The notes beneath the pieces were generated by a model, which ran no database searches, was not told the origin of the DNA, and was given only the letters and a program-made list of their open reading frames with translations. Shown here in pieces: positions 22,651-34,878 of a DNA stretch of 64,000 nucleotides. This stretch comes from Bimuria novae-zelandiae CBS 107.79 (lineage: Eukaryota; Ascomycota; Dothideomycetes; Pleosporales; Didymosphaeriaceae): positions 336,486-400,485 of the forward strand of contig ML976705.1 of assembly GCA_010015655.1 (NCBI GenBank), written 5' to 3'. Every line of letters starts with the position of its first letter. The stretch's first letter is position 1. Position numbers and translations under genes: made by a program.

Positions 22651-24232
22651 CTAGAGTTCGCCATGGTCTGGCACAGACGGCTCAGGATCTACCACGGGTG
22701 AGGCTTCGGCTTCCTCCACGATCTCTTCGATTTCGATCTGGGCAGGCTCCGGCTCGGCTGCCTTCTCTTCCTTCACCTCCTCGGTTGGGACGGCAACCAG
22801 CAACGACTCTGGAAGCTTCTCCTTCTTACCTTCGTCCATGCGAATGGCGTCGACCCATACCTCAACCTCGATGAGACCATAGGTGGAACCGGAGTATTTC
22901 TTGTACCAGGATCGCTTGCCGTTGGTAGCGACAAGGTGGACTTTGTCGTCGCTACCGAGACTAAGCTCTTTGAGAAGGGAAGCCGCGACAGGGTTCGAGG
23001 CTGGAACTCCAATGAAGGGGAACAGATTCGTCTTCAATCCGTCGTGCTTCTTGTGGATGGTGGCGAGAGATGCCACGGCGGCTGTAGCAGTCTCTGCGGA
23101 CTCGTCTTTGGGAAGAATAGCAAGAATGCAGGTCTTGCTCTTCTCGGTAAGACAGGAAGCCTGTAGCTCAGACGCTTCAGCGATGACGGGAATGGCGGGC
23201 GTGACCTCCTCGATGACGACCGGCGCGGGCGTGTCCTCGTCCTTGAGGTTTGGATTAGGGGATTCGGTGGGCTTGTTGGCCTCTTCCAGGGTCTCGTCTG
23301 CGGCTGAAGTGGCAGCTGATGATGCTTCGGAAGACTTGTGGGATGCCGAAGCCTTGGAGAACTTGCTCTCCTTTTTCTCATCCTTCTTTTCCTTCTTCTT
23401 GCTGTCTTTCTTCGCCTTGGCGGGAGGGCAATCGGGGTTTGGTGGCGCGACTTGTGAAAGGAATTCCACCATGCCCTTCTTCTCCATCGCTCCGTCGTAC
23501 TTGATGGGTTCGTCTGAACCTGCTTTGAGGAGGACGAGCGCCGGGAACTTGGTGATGCCGTACTTCTCCACCGCACCACTCTCGCTCTTCTTAATCTGTG
23601 CAATGGGCACGAGTCCGGCGAAATCAATGGCCAGGGTCCGCAGAGTAGCGCTGATGGCGCCCTTCTCGCTGAACAAGATGACCTTTGGGCTGTTCTTGTG
23701 CTCTGCCAACCACTCGTCCAGCTTCGCGTCGGTTACTCGCTTGACGTTGTTGGGCACCTTGTCCTTGACAATCTCGACGATGGCCTTCGCCTCCCGCGGG
23801 CCCTGGTAGTCCTCCACTGTGGGCTTGCCAGCCTTCTTGCCGGGTCGTACGATCTTCAGGGTGGGGAAGCCCTGGACGCCCATCTTGCTGCATAGGGGCT
23901 TGTTGAACTCTTCGTCGCAGTTAACGGCGGCGACCTTTGCAATGCCCTCGAGGGACTTGGCGGCCTTTTCGTAAGCGGGCTGGAGGTTCTTGCAGTGGCC
24001 ACACCATGGCGCGTAGAACCTGGGGAGTGTTAGGGACGATAAAACAAAGGCGTGCACCCAGTATCGAGGAAGCTTACTCGACAATGGAAGTGTAATTGGA
24101 CTTTGCAATCAGGCGATCGTAGTTGGTGCTGTCCACCTGCACCACTTTGGAGCTCTTGGGATAGAGTCCTGCTGCGTCGGTCTGGAGGGCGAGAGCTGCA
24201 ACGGCAGCTGCGATGGCGGTCGAGCGTACCAT
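22651..24232 (-). CDS. Protein disulfide isomerase-like ER protein (Mpd1/PDIA6 type)
   Basis: There are two exons, 24232-24078 and 24019-22651 (507 aa), with a 58-nt GTAAGC...CAG intron whose joining rebuilds [20 protein letters not shown]. The signal peptide MVRSTAIAAAVAALALQ is clear. The catalytic CGHC motif is at about residues 58-61 and GFPTLK, with its cis-proline, follows near residue 100. A second thioredoxin-like fold without a CxxC motif spans about 160-270. A Lys/Glu/Ser-rich linker follows, and a C-terminal region of about 150 residues has no known name. The protein ends in HGEL, close to the fungal ER-retrieval signal HDEL. The likely role is forming or rearranging disulfides in secretory proteins. 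The gene is divergent from VTA1, 268 bp away. Confidence 0.88.
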
Positions 24233-24500
24233 GGTGGCAGTCGATAGAGTGTGGGCGGTGAATGAAAGAAACTGAGCTTCAGCGCGGAGTCCGGCTGTGC
24301 TTATGTAGAGTCGTGCTCACATCATGTTATTGAAGCCAGAGTGTTCTTTACCAGTGCTTCATAGCTCCTGCTGCACCCCGCGCCGCGCTAATGTACGCAG
24401 GGGTCCGTATGACATCGCTGCCTTCACCTTCAGAGCTCCCCGCATCACCAAAAGAAAGCTCTACAACTTTTCGCTCCTCTCACCTTCTACGCGACACATC
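24233..24500. promoter_or_regulatory. Divergent promoter interval PDI-like/VTA1
   Basis: These 268 bp separate two outward-facing start codons and must contain both promoters. No ER-stress element could be recognised with confidence. Confidence 0.45.
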
Positions 24501-25878
24501 ATGGCGGACAGTATCCCTGCGAAGCTGAAGGCAGCGCAGATCACGCCATTCATCCAGCGCGCCCAGCAGCTGGAGCCCTACAAGCCCTTCATCTCCTACT
24601 GGCGTAAGTATACAGCCCTTTACACCGAATATTTACTAAACACACTCAGTGAGGTTCTATGTCATCCAGAAGATCATCGGCGCAGGACTCCACACGGCCG
24701 ATTCAGAATGCACCGTCTACACGACCAATATGATGGACAAGCTCGAGCAGACCAAGGACGCGAACCCGAATGAAGACGCCCTGTTCGACGAGACGGCAGC
24801 TCAGGCATACTGCGAACAATTCGCTCTGACGACGTTCGCAAAGGGAGAGAAGGACATGACTGCGAACAGCGTCACCAAGGGCACGGCCGATACGCTACTG
24901 GCCGCCGCAACCTTTCTCGAGATGCTCACTATATGGAAGCAGAATCCCGAGCCCGAGATCAAGTCAAAGCAGAAGTTCGCCAAGTACCACGCTGCGCGCA
25001 TTCTCAAATCGATCCGCAATGGCGAAGATCCGAACCTCAGCAATCCCGTCTACGAACCGCCGGCAGTAGCTTCACCATCTGCCTTGGACCCGACTGACCC
25101 AGAGGTCCAGAACCTGAATCAGAACGCCGCAAACACACCGCAGCCTCAATCGCAGAATCCATACCAGTCGTATGTCGAATCAGCACCCAACACCGACGCG
25201 CAACCTTCGCCGACCATCTCAGCCCCAAAGGTCTCTCCTCCGCCGATATTACCATCTGCACCTACCGACTACTCCTCGCATCGAGACGTGTCACCAATCT
25301 CGCAGCCTGCTACATCGCGCCAAGGGTCTGTGGTATCTGAGGGTGGAGGCTACTTCCCTAGGGTCAATGTTCCCACCTTCACTGCTGACAATGCCCCACC
25401 AAGCCTCCCGACGGCACCGTTAGAAGACGAGCCGATGGGTGCTAACCCATTCGATCCGTCGTCGCTTGCATCCTCTCTCCCTACGGGGCCGCAACTACCT
25501 CAAGCGCCTTCAGCACCAAGCCCCCAAGACTTTTATCAGAACACAGCATCTCCTCCACCGCCGCCGACCTTCCAACCGTCCCCAAACCCTTACGCGAATA
25601 CACCTCCCCCACAACAACCACCACAATTCCAACAGCCCCAACAATCACAATTCAATAACCCTTTTGCTCCACCGCAACCTCAACATGCGCCTGCCCCACA
25701 GCAGCACGCGCAGCCCACGCAGTATGCACAAAACCAAGGCCCGTTCAAGACGGACGAGGAGGCCCAGATGGCTGCTGCAAAACACGCCAAATGGGCGATT
25801 TCGGCACTCAACTTCGAGGACGTAAACACTGCAGTGAAAGAGCTCAGGTTAGCGCTTCAGTCGTTGGGTGCGAACTGA
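24501..25878 (+). CDS. VTA1: Vta1/LIP5, activator of the ESCRT ATPase Vps4
   Basis: Vta1 binds Vps4 and ESCRT-III subunits and stimulates ESCRT disassembly at multivesicular endosomes. There are two exons, 24501-24603 and 24650-25878 (443 aa), with a 46-nt GTAAGT...CAG intron. The N-terminal MIT-like helical domain starts MADSIPAKLKAAQITPFIQR and continues FYVIQKIIGAGLHTADSEC to about residue 165. A long Pro/Gln/Ser-rich linker follows (residues about 180-395). The short C-terminal Vps4-binding domain is clear: AAAKHAKWAISALNFEDVNT, then AVKELRLALQSLG. Domain order and length fit filamentous fungal homologues. VPS33 follows in the same direction. Confidence 0.93.
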
Positions 25879-26228
25879 GGAGTGTTCTGAGATGTAGGAT
25901 ATGTTAGGATGAGTGACGGATCGCGAGGGCTGGTGTTTCTCTGTTTGAGCTTGGATCCGTTGTATACCCCATTTACGTACATATAAGCATAGCGTATACG
26001 CAATGCATACGACTTGCGACAAATGTACTGTACCCGACCGAGTCGTTGTGAAATGTGAAATGGCGGGCGCCCATAGGTGTCAATGACTAATCACGCACGT
26101 GCTATTTTCCGCCAGGCTTCGCGCCAACCTCGCTCCTTCCATCAAGCTACGTGTGAGGCAGCCACGACGGCATCAACATGCGCGCGCCCCCCAAATCCAT
26201 GTCCTGCACGTCTTGATCCAAAGCTATC
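25879..26228. other. Intergenic VTA1-VPS33
   Basis: About 350 bp between tandem genes. It holds the VTA1 terminator region and the VPS33 promoter; no specific site is recognised. Confidence 0.45.
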
Positions 26229-28503
26229 ATGGCTCCGATTACGCCATTCAGCGCCTCGGAGATATCCGAAAAGGCTCGCCGGGAGCTCCTTCTCCTGCTC
26301 GAGGGTGTAGGGTAATATCTTCATCGCTCGACGCTTCGTGCGCTGACATCTTCCCTAGATCAGAGGCAAGAAGAACCTAGTGCTTGAAAAAGCGCTTGCA
26401 GGATCTGTGAACCTGCTGGTCAAGTCCTCTACACTCCAAGAATATGGCGTCGACAAATTCTTCTTCCTCGAGAACGACAATGTAAACTCGTCGCAACGGA
26501 ACGTTGTTTTCCTCGTTAGAGGTGAAAAGGCGAAAACAGTGCTGGCTGTTGCTGGTAAGTCGACCTGCTTGCTCTGCTCTTGTTGCTTGAATTATGAATT
26601 TTGTGGGCATCTGGGACAAAAAGTAGGCTAGACAGATCGCATCCCACTCTGTTTAGCCAGTCTTGCGCCCTATATCAATCATAGCATTTTTATTGGATTC
26701 CCTCTCGCGTACCATGGAGGTGCAGTCTATTGTACGATGCTAACATACCCTTAGATCAGATAAAGCGCCTTCGTCGAGACAGCCAGACAGAGCACGAATT
26801 CTCCATCTTCTGGGTACCTCGGCGTACCTTGGTCTCAGACCAGCTTCTCGAGGGGGCGGGCGTCCTAGGCGAAGCTAGCGTGAGCGAATGGCCGCTATTC
26901 TTCGTTCCACTTGCGGACGATTTGATGTCCTTGGAGCTCGATGATACTGTGTCGGATCTTTATCTGGTATGCTTGATATTGCTGTTCTTGTATTTGTACT
27001 CATGACCTGCAGCACCAAGACCCAACCTCGATTTATCTTGCTGCCAGAGCTCTCATGCAGCAGCAACAAAAGCATGGTCTCTTTCCCCGTATCATTGGCA
27101 AAGGCGACAATGGAAAACGCCTGGCTGACTTGCTCATTCGGATGCGCACGGAGGTTGCTGCGGGCGATTCCTCGAGCAGTTCTAGTACATCGTTCTTGGG
27201 GTTGGCCCCCAGCTCCATGATCGATAGCTTGATCATTATCGATCGCGAGGTGGACTTCCCAACCGTGCTTCTCACGCAATTGACGTACGATGGTCTCATT
27301 GACGAGGTCTTCAACATCTCGGCAAACCAGACAGAAGTTGATTCTTCTGTCGTTGGAGGAGCCCCTCCCCAGCCCGGGCAGAGCGGGTCAGCGTCGACAA
27401 GCATGAAGCGCAAGATACTGATCGACTCAAAAGACCCACTGTACTCTACTCTTGGAGACTCCAATTTTGCTATTGTGGGAAATTTGCTCAACAAGGCAGC
27501 CCGACGACTCCAAAGTAGCACCGAGCGCAACCAGCTGGCAGCTAAATCTACAGCGGAGCTGCGCGAGTTCGTTGCAAAGCTACCCGGCTATCAGGCGGAA
27601 CAGGCTAGTCTGAAGCTTCACACATCACTTGCTGAGGAAATAATCAAACACACCCACACCGACATCTTTCGGCGATCACTTGAGGTTCAACAGAATATCA
27701 TGTCTGGTCTAGATCCTACGACACAACATGACACTATCAACGAGCTCATCAACCGCGATGTGCCATTGAGTGAAATCCTCCGACTTCTGTGTCTGGAAAG
27801 CACCACCAACGCTGGTCTGCGGCCCAAGGATCTGGAGAGTTTTAAGCGAACTGTCATCCAGGCTTACGGTCCCCAGCACGTCCTTACGCTCTCGTCTCTA
27901 GAGAAGATGAACCTACTGCAACCGCGAGGTGGCTCGGGATTGGGCGCTACACCAGCCGCAAAGCCAGGCTCCGTCACCAACTACACCCCACTTCGAAAGT
28001 CACTTAAGATCTGGGACGACGATGTCAACGAAGCGGAACCGAACGACATCTCATACACGTTCTCGGGCTACGCGCCGCTCTCGGTGCGTATTGTTCAATC
28101 CATCATCCAGAAACACACTCTCGCGAATGTCATCAAGCCGCCTTCCGATCCTCGCGCCGCAGCGCAGTCGAACCCTCTGGCACAAGGTCTCCGTATCTTC
28201 GATGATGCGTGCAAGTATGTGCGTGGGGCAACATTTGACGAGACGCAGACGGGCGAGGAGAAGGCTATCAGAGCACGAAGCATGCTGAATGGCAGCCACA
28301 ATGATGCGGCCAAGACCGTTGTAGTATTCTTCTTGGGAGGCGTCACCAGGGCCGAGATCGCAGCTCTACGGTTCATAGGTGGGAAGTTGAAGGAAGTTGG
28401 TGGAGAGGGAAGGGGTAGTAGGATCGTGATCTGCTCGACGAACATGATCCGGGGTGGCAGCCTGGTGGACAGCGCGATTGAGAAGCGAAGGTTTACGGCT
28501 TGA
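26229..28503 (+). CDS. VPS33: Vps33, Sec1/Munc18 subunit of HOPS and CORVET tethers
   Basis: Vps33 chaperones SNARE assembly during endosome and vacuole fusion. There are four exons: 26229-26306, 26359-26554, 26755-26966 and 27013-28503 (658 aa). The introns are 52, 200 and 46 nt. Intron 1 has an unusual GTAGGG donor, but only this choice keeps phase and gives LLEGIRGKKNLVLEKALAG. Other recognisable Sec1-family blocks are LQEYGVDKFFFLEN near residue 50, SSMIDSLIIIDREVDFPTVL (the conserved D-R-x-D-x-x-T region) and, near the C-terminus, VVVFFLGGVTRAEIAALRF. Exon joins at AVA/DQIKRLRRD and DLYL/HQDPTSIYLAARA match the family. It is downstream of VTA1, which acts at the same organelle. Confidence 0.93.
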
Positions 28504-28887
28504 GTTTGATAGAATTTGGAGTGTAGGGGAAGCTGACGGCTTAGAAATTGAAAGAAATCTCTAGGCCTGTTCATAGCTGTATTCACTCTGAAAGACGACT
28601 TCTGAACCTTCTAACTGGTCTCATAGCATGTACCAATAAGACACGTAGCATAGGTGCAGGTTCTCGTCTTGGCAGGAACGATGCACGGACCTGGTGGGTG
28701 GGCGCAACTACCCAAAAGTTGCCGAGTTTCTTCAACAATTTTGTGCTGCACAACCCATAGCTTTGTTTACTCGACGGAGCGTACCCACGAACCTTCGCAA
28801 TTGCTGTATACCTCCGTGCCGTAGGACTGACTGTGAACATACAGCAGCCCAACCGATACCAATACTTCAAGTCGCGCGCCGCGCAAC
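28504..28887. other. Intergenic VPS33-REX1
   Basis: 384 bp between tandem genes, with no recognised features beyond the expected 3' end and promoter. Confidence 0.45.
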
Positions 28888-31320
28888 ATGGCCAAACGAA
28901 AGCGAGGAAGCTTCCAGCAGCAGGAAACCCCAGACTTTGGTCTAGGCGCCACGCTTGCCTATTTGAAGGGCGAGGACACAATCATGGCAGGTGCAGCGGC
29001 ATCCAAGGATGACGACGAAGGTTGGACTGTGGTTGTGGGGAGGCCTGCGAAGAAGCGGCTTGAGAAGCAGCCGCGCGACAAGGACTATAATGGTCACGAC
29101 AGGAAGCAAGAGTGGCGGGAGCGTGGACGTGACGATGCCTTGAAACGTGCACGTCGTCGCAGTCCGAGTCCACACCGTTCGCATTCACCCGACTCTCCGC
29201 GCGACGAGGAAGAAGAAGCTGGTAGCAAATCCGACGATGCTTCCGCCAAAGCACCCTTGATCTTTGGCGGGAATCCTTTCGCGCCGAAGAACGGCGACTC
29301 GGACGAGCATTTGTCGCAGCCGAGCAACCCTTTCAGCGCGCCGGGGAAGGCAGCGAAGCAAGCTAAAGAAACCCTAGAAGATATCGCCAAACGGCAGGAG
29401 GCGCGTGGGAAGGCGCGTAAGCTTGAGCGGCACTATCCCGTCATTAAGCATTCACACAATGCTCGTCTGAACGGTTCAGTCAAGATATCTGACTTGCAGT
29501 CCCTTGCGCTATACATACTTGCTGACGGCACGGCACCGCAGTGGGTGGCAGTGGAGAACCGCAGCCACATTCGTAAAGTGGTCATGTTAATGGTTCCTGG
29601 TCTCGAGATGGCCATGTTCAACGGCAAACTACCTCTTGAGTCTGATCGCGTCGACGAGAATTCTTCAAAACCAAAAGGGCTAGACGTAAAGCACGATGAT
29701 TACTATCCTGCATCATTGAAGCCTGACAGGCTGTCTGACTCACTCAAGCCGTTGGTCGATGTATTTCCCCATGTTTGGCCCATCATGGGTCCATCAGAGA
29801 GCCGTGGCAAAAACCATATCAGGCTTCATTCACCAATGCATGCTATTCTGTCCTCACAAGTTCCAAAGACGCAGGAAGAGAAGCAACTAAAGAAAAGTGG
29901 CAAGCACAAAGGCCCGCTTCCACAAGGTGCTAAGCACTGGCAAAACCAACGCACACCCATCATTGAATATCTCACCTCACTTGCTGACCAGCAGGAAAAT
30001 GAATATGTTGTCCACCCAGCTTGGTTTACCACGGACGAAGCCAAAGAAGCAGCTCAGCAGCGACGCAAAGACACTCACAGCACAGCAGAGGATGGCTGGG
30101 TGGACAGCCACGTAGCCCGTCTTGAAGATGGTGACGTTCCCGACAAGGACATCGAGCAAGGCAGTGTGACTGCCGGGAGACGCGTCCTGGCCGTGGACTG
30201 CGAAATGTGCAAAGATGAGAACGACGTCTCTGTACTAACACGCATCAGCCTAATCGATTGGGATGGCACCGTGGTAATGGACAAGCTTGTCAAACCTGAC
30301 ACTCCCATCAAAGATTATGTCACCCAATGGTCTGGCATAACGGAAGAGATGCTCCGCGATGTCACCACGACGCTCTCAGATATACAAAAGGAGCTGCTGG
30401 ACATTCTCACGCCACATACCATACTTGTGGGACATTCGCTGAACTCGGACCTCAACGCTATCAAGATCACGCATCCGTTTTTGGTCGACACTGGCATTTT
30501 GTTCCCCCATATCAAGGGCCCGCCCTTTAAGCAGTCCCTAAAATGGCTGGCACAGAAGTTTCTCCGAAAGGATATCCAGAAGGGCACAGAAGGGCACGAC
30601 AGCGTCGAGGATGCTAGGACCTGTCTCAATCTCGTCAAGCAAAAATGCGAAAGAGGGCCGAGATGGGGTACCGGCGACACCAATGCGGAGTCCATCTTCA
30701 AGCGCTTCGAACGCGTTATCCGACCGAAATCAAACGATGAGCACAGGGCTGGCGCCATGGTGGACTGGGGCAATCCAAACCAAGGCCCCGGTGCTCAGGC
30801 GAAGGTTGCCATAGGCTGCGACTCCGACGCCGAGATCGTCGCCGGCATCGAGCATGCTCTCAGCGGTCTCGCGGTCGGCAAGAATGGCACGACTGGGCAG
30901 GTCGACTTCGTCTTTGCACGTCTGCGAGAACTCGAACTCGTCCGCGGATGGTGGGATGACGGACGCGCATCCGATGAATCGAAGGCTCGCCGACAAGCAG
31001 CTCTCGCGCGCCTCGGTCTCCCCCCCGACTGGGACGCAGAGATAAGCAACGAAGCCCTCGGAAAGGAAGTCGCGAAGACCGTCGACAACATCGTCCGCAT
31101 CTACAAAGCGCTTCCGCCCTGCACCGCATTCATCGTGTACAGCGGGACCGGCGACCCCCGCGAAGTCCGCCGTCTGCGCCAGCTCCAGGACCAGCACAAG
31201 GAAGAGTACCGATCGAAGAAATGGGATGAGATCACGCAGTGGGGAAGCGCAGAGGACGAGCAGCTCTCGCGGGCTGTGAAAAAGGCGCGCAACGGCGTGG
31301 GCTTCATGACGATTAAATGA
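28888..31320 (+). CDS. REX1: REX1-like DEDDh 3'-5' RNA exonuclease
   Basis: Rex1 family enzymes trim 3' ends of 5S rRNA, tRNAs and other small RNAs in the nucleus. This is a single-exon gene of 810 aa starting MAKRKRGSFQQQETPDF. A basic, low-complexity N-terminus with RRRSPSPHRSHSPDSPRDEEEE suggests nuclear localisation. The exonuclease domain begins at about residue 432. The DEDDh residues are all visible: Asp437 and Glu439 in VDCEMC, Asp521 in HSLNSDLNAIK, His570 and Asp575 in GHDSVEDA. The C-terminal 180 residues carry no named domain. The stop codon lies only 54 bp from the edge of the large transposon island, yet the gene shows no sign of RIP. Confidence 0.92.
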   Translation: MAKRKRGSFQQQETPDFGLGATLAYLKGEDTIMAGAAASKDDDEGWTVVVGRPAKKRLEKQPRDKDYNGHDRKQEWRERGRDDALKRARRRSPSPHRSHSPDSPRDEEEEAGSKSDDASAKAPLIFGGNPFAPKNGDSDEHLSQPSNPFSAPGKAAKQAKETLEDIAKRQEARGKARKLERHYPVIKHSHNARLNGSVKISDLQSLALYILADGTAPQWVAVENRSHIRKVVMLMVPGLEMAMFNGKLPLESDRVDENSSKPKGLDVKHDDYYPASLKPDRLSDSLKPLVDVFPHVWPIMGPSESRGKNHIRLHSPMHAILSSQVPKTQEEKQLKKSGKHKGPLPQGAKHWQNQRTPIIEYLTSLADQQENEYVVHPAWFTTDEAKEAAQQRRKDTHSTAEDGWVDSHVARLEDGDVPDKDIEQGSVTAGRRVLAVDCEMCKDENDVSVLTRISLIDWDGTVVMDKLVKPDTPIKDYVTQWSGITEEMLRDVTTTLSDIQKELLDILTPHTILVGHSLNSDLNAIKITHPFLVDTGILFPHIKGPPFKQSLKWLAQKFLRKDIQKGTEGHDSVEDARTCLNLVKQKCERGPRWGTGDTNAESIFKRFERVIRPKSNDEHRAGAMVDWGNPNQGPGAQAKVAIGCDSDAEIVAGIEHALSGLAVGKNGTTGQVDFVFARLRELELVRGWWDDGRASDESKARRQAALARLGLPPDWDAEISNEALGKEVAKTVDNIVRIYKALPPCTAFIVYSGTGDPREVRRLRQLQDQHKEEYRSKKWDEITQWGSAEDEQLSRAVKKARNGVGFMTIK

Positions 31321-32030
31321 GCGCCATCTTGGCGTCTCTTGGCCGCATCTACTGTATTCACTTGAGGGAGGTTATCCCCCGCATGGCCAAAATCTGCCGT
31401 ATACGGGCCACATTAAAATGGCCAATTAGGAGAGCTACTAAGTAAAGACTAAATCTATGTCGTAATATTAGCAATTTCTATTTACTAGCTAAAATATACA
31501 TATTTTAAAATTACTTATATTTATAAACAGGCTAAAAGCTAGTAGCCTATTTAGTAATAACGTTAACTTTATAAAATATATAAAATATAGTAAATTTAGC
31601 GCTGAAAAGTCTAATTTACTAATAAAGTTACTATTTAATTAAAAATTTCTTAATATTAAAAATTTACGCATTTTTAAAGAAGCTAACTTACCTAAAAGTA
31701 TTAATTATAGTAGTTTAATTACTTTATTTAATTTATACTTCTTCACTAACGATATAGACTATAAAGTATATTATATAAATTAATATACTATAGCGCTCTA
31801 AGTAGCGACGCCTAATAGTTACTATAGTTAAAAACTAACGTTTTTAGTAGAGCTTTATATATACTTTTTAATTATTATTTATATAGGCGTCCACTAGGAG
31901 CCCTTATTAGTAAAGTACAAAAAAAAAAGCTACTAAAACACTCTTATATATAAAATTAATAAATTAATATCCTGCGAGCATTAGTAGTAGCTAAATTAGT
32001 ACCTATACTATACTATAGTAAAGTAACATA

Positions 32031-33872
32031 GTTTATAAGCGAGCTGTCAGTATAAGCGAGTGGTCACCCCACCAACTTTTCATCGCCTTTATAGTGACTT
32101 AACACAACAACGCGATATAATAATTATATATAATTGCTGTTATAGATTAAGTAGTATCTATAGTACGCTTTGCATACGTTCGCGCGTTATGCCTAGTCTC
32201 TCTGCAGCGGCTGCAGCGCGCTGAAGCCTGCCGACCAGCACCCAATTATGCCCTACCTTAACGCGTTTCGCTCTCTAGCTGCTACTCAACGTCCTTTTAA
32301 GCAATAATCTCCTCTGCCTCTGCCTTTGTAAGGGTGCCTTGTTTCTGTATCCGCTTCTTTTGTCGCTTTCTTCGTGATGTAGCTGCCTTATTTGCCTGTT
32401 TAAGCCTCGCGATCTGATCGCGCATAAGCGTACTCTTATAAGCTATTACTTTAGCGCCCTTTTTAAGCTAATTAAGCGCTGTAATAATAGAAGCAGGTAA
32501 TAAGCTCTTATATTTTTAAATCCTATTACGTATTAAGGTTAATTAAGCTTCTAGCTCGCGCGCGTTACTTAGTGTTTTAGCTTCTTAAAAGGTAACCTCT
32601 AGCGCAGGCGGTGTAGGCGTGCGAAGCTTTATATTAAGCTTTAATATTACTACCTCTAGATTGTGTAGGACTAGGCTAGCGCCTCGAAAGCTTGCGCAGA
32701 TATTCTCTTTTATAATTAATTACTTATAGGCTGCGCAAAAGGCTGGTAAGAACTCTAGCTTTATAATATAGCTAATATAGTCGCGTATTAGGCTCTTAAT
32801 CTGGCGGCTGTACACGCGCTTTAACGGCGAGAAGCAGCCTATATTAAGTAGCTATAAAAGGTGCGACGAATGTAGTAGTATATAGAAAGTATAAATATTA
32901 TTCTCCTTGTAAAGCTACTAGAATTTAAGCGAGTTATAGCTCTTATAGCTATTAAGTATAAGTAGCTAGCGCGCGCCTACCCTACGCTTTACTATATACT
33001 TAATAAAGTGTCTTAGCTACTCTACTCTAAGCTTATTAGTAGTCTAGCTATTATTACTTACTATAAAGGCCTAGTCGCGCGGTATATTATCGTCCTCGTA
33101 CTAGGCAGAGAGGTAATACTAGCTAGGGAAGATAATAAAGGGCGGGATCGCCCACCTAGTAGTATTAATTCTATAAATTACTATAGTCCACCCACAATTG
33201 CCTAGCTAGATAGCCTTTGGCCTGCCACGTCTCTCTAAACCTGTAATAACAAGCTAAGACGATATCTTGCCTATTATAAAGCTAGTCTTGTTAAAATTGT
33301 AGGTATCCTGATCATAGATACCGTAGGTAGCTTTGGTACGCGCTACAAGGTTAAACCACGCCCTAATTATCTCTAGATCCTTACATAGAGCTCTCTGTCG
33401 ATCGTACGGCCAATTAAATCGTGTAGTAAGGCGATCTGTTCGCTTAACAAAGTTACGCGGCCATAGTTAACTAACCTGGCCAGCGCTGCGCTTAGCGAGT
33501 AGCTTATCCGCCATATCTCGTACAGCACCTAGGGTAGGCGCAAACCCTCGCGAATCTAAATCAAGTATATGCCTGATAATCACCTCCTCTTCTAGCTTAG
33601 TAAGCTTTTTTAATTTAGGCTAGTAATTGCGTCGCGCAACGATTCCTGCGCGTCAGTTACGTAGTGTACTTTAGGGGATATTATAGATCGCTGCAGCGCG
33701 TTGTTCGCTTTAGATCTGGTCTTAATTAATTACTAAGATAGCTAGAAGAATATCTGCTTCGTTATAGAGTATTTGAGCAGGAGGTGGTTGAGCCATTATT
33801 GAAACAAGGTAATGTATTGCGAAAAGTTTGGTGGGGTGACAGCTCGCTTATACTGACAGCTCGCTTATAAAC
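32031..33872 (-). mobile_element. Pogo/Fot1-like element #2 (1,842 bp, RIPed)
   Basis: The inverted ends begin GTTTATAAGCGAGCTGTCAG on the left and mirror this on the right. They are flanked by a TA target duplication (32029-32030, 33873-33874) that interrupts copy B. Each end carries two 17-bp boxes of the type ATAAGCGAGCTGTCAGT. Remnants on the minus strand include DQDTYNFNKTSF near 33325 (the first DDE Asp is lost) and a C-terminal zinc-knuckle relic with RHNAR near 32190. Stops abound, so it is inactive. Confidence 0.82.
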
Positions 33873-34727
33873 TACGTTATAGCTTTTACTCCTTATTTAG
33901 CTATATTTAAAAAAAAATTAGCTACTTTATAAGAGCTTACTTCTATATTAGACGTTTAATAAGTGTTTTTATATTTATAAAATAATTATATCATTTACTA
34001 AACGCGTATTAAATAAGGTAATACTTAAAATAAAGCCTATACTTAAGGGCTATAAAATTTAGTATTTAATAAATAATATAGTAATACTTAACTAGCTTTT
34101 TTATATCTGTAATAAGGGCCTTATTAATTTAATTAAAATTAGTAACGCTAACGCTACTAGCAGGATTTTAACTTTAATAAAGTTTATTCTTATTACTTTT
34201 TTGCTTGCTAAGAATGCTACTAGAGAAAGGCTTTTTTTTGCTAGTTATTATATTATCTAGGATAATAACCTATTTAATATAATACTTATACTTAAATATT
34301 TTAAATCTAAAGGCGTCGGCTGCGATAGGACTATTAGGATAATAAAAATAATAATAAAGGAGATCTTTAAGCAGGCCACGAAGGTAGAATTCTAAATAAG
34401 TAGTGTACTTATTATTCGCAAAAAGCTATCTAAAAAGCGCTTAATAATAATTTTATACGTCTTAAACACCTGCTTAGTAGTCCCTAAAGTAAGAAGAAAT
34501 ACGCTATTAGTATTAAAAAATTACTAAAAATAGCCAAAAAAATTCGCAAGTTATTTTTTTTACTAGTATAGTTATAAATTATAGGTATTAACGGAATTTT
34601 TTAGTATAATGTTAACTTTTATATAACTACTTAGTACGTTAAAAGGCTCTATTAACGTTTAAAATAGTATTAAATAATAAAAAGGTTTTGTTAAGATTCG
34701 TTAAGACCCAACATAACCCAGGGCGGG

Positions 34728-34878
34728 TGTTACGGGACGAACACAAGATAGTCTAGGGAAGAACTAAGTTGCACCGTAAGGAGGCAAACTACGGGGGACG
34801 CAAGGTGCTAAATATAATAAGGGGATCTACATTAAGCCACGTAACTACACCTAACTAAACTAGGTTAGTGCTATAATA
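34728..34878 (-). repeat. LTR (3' copy) of Gypsy #1
   Basis: Starts TGTTACGGGACGA on the plus strand and pairs with 41651-41801. Confidence 0.85.

Noticed and set aside
22883..23809. 308-codon plus-strand frame opposite the PDI-like gene
   Set aside because: Antisense shadow; the minus strand encodes thioredoxin folds and a signal peptide.
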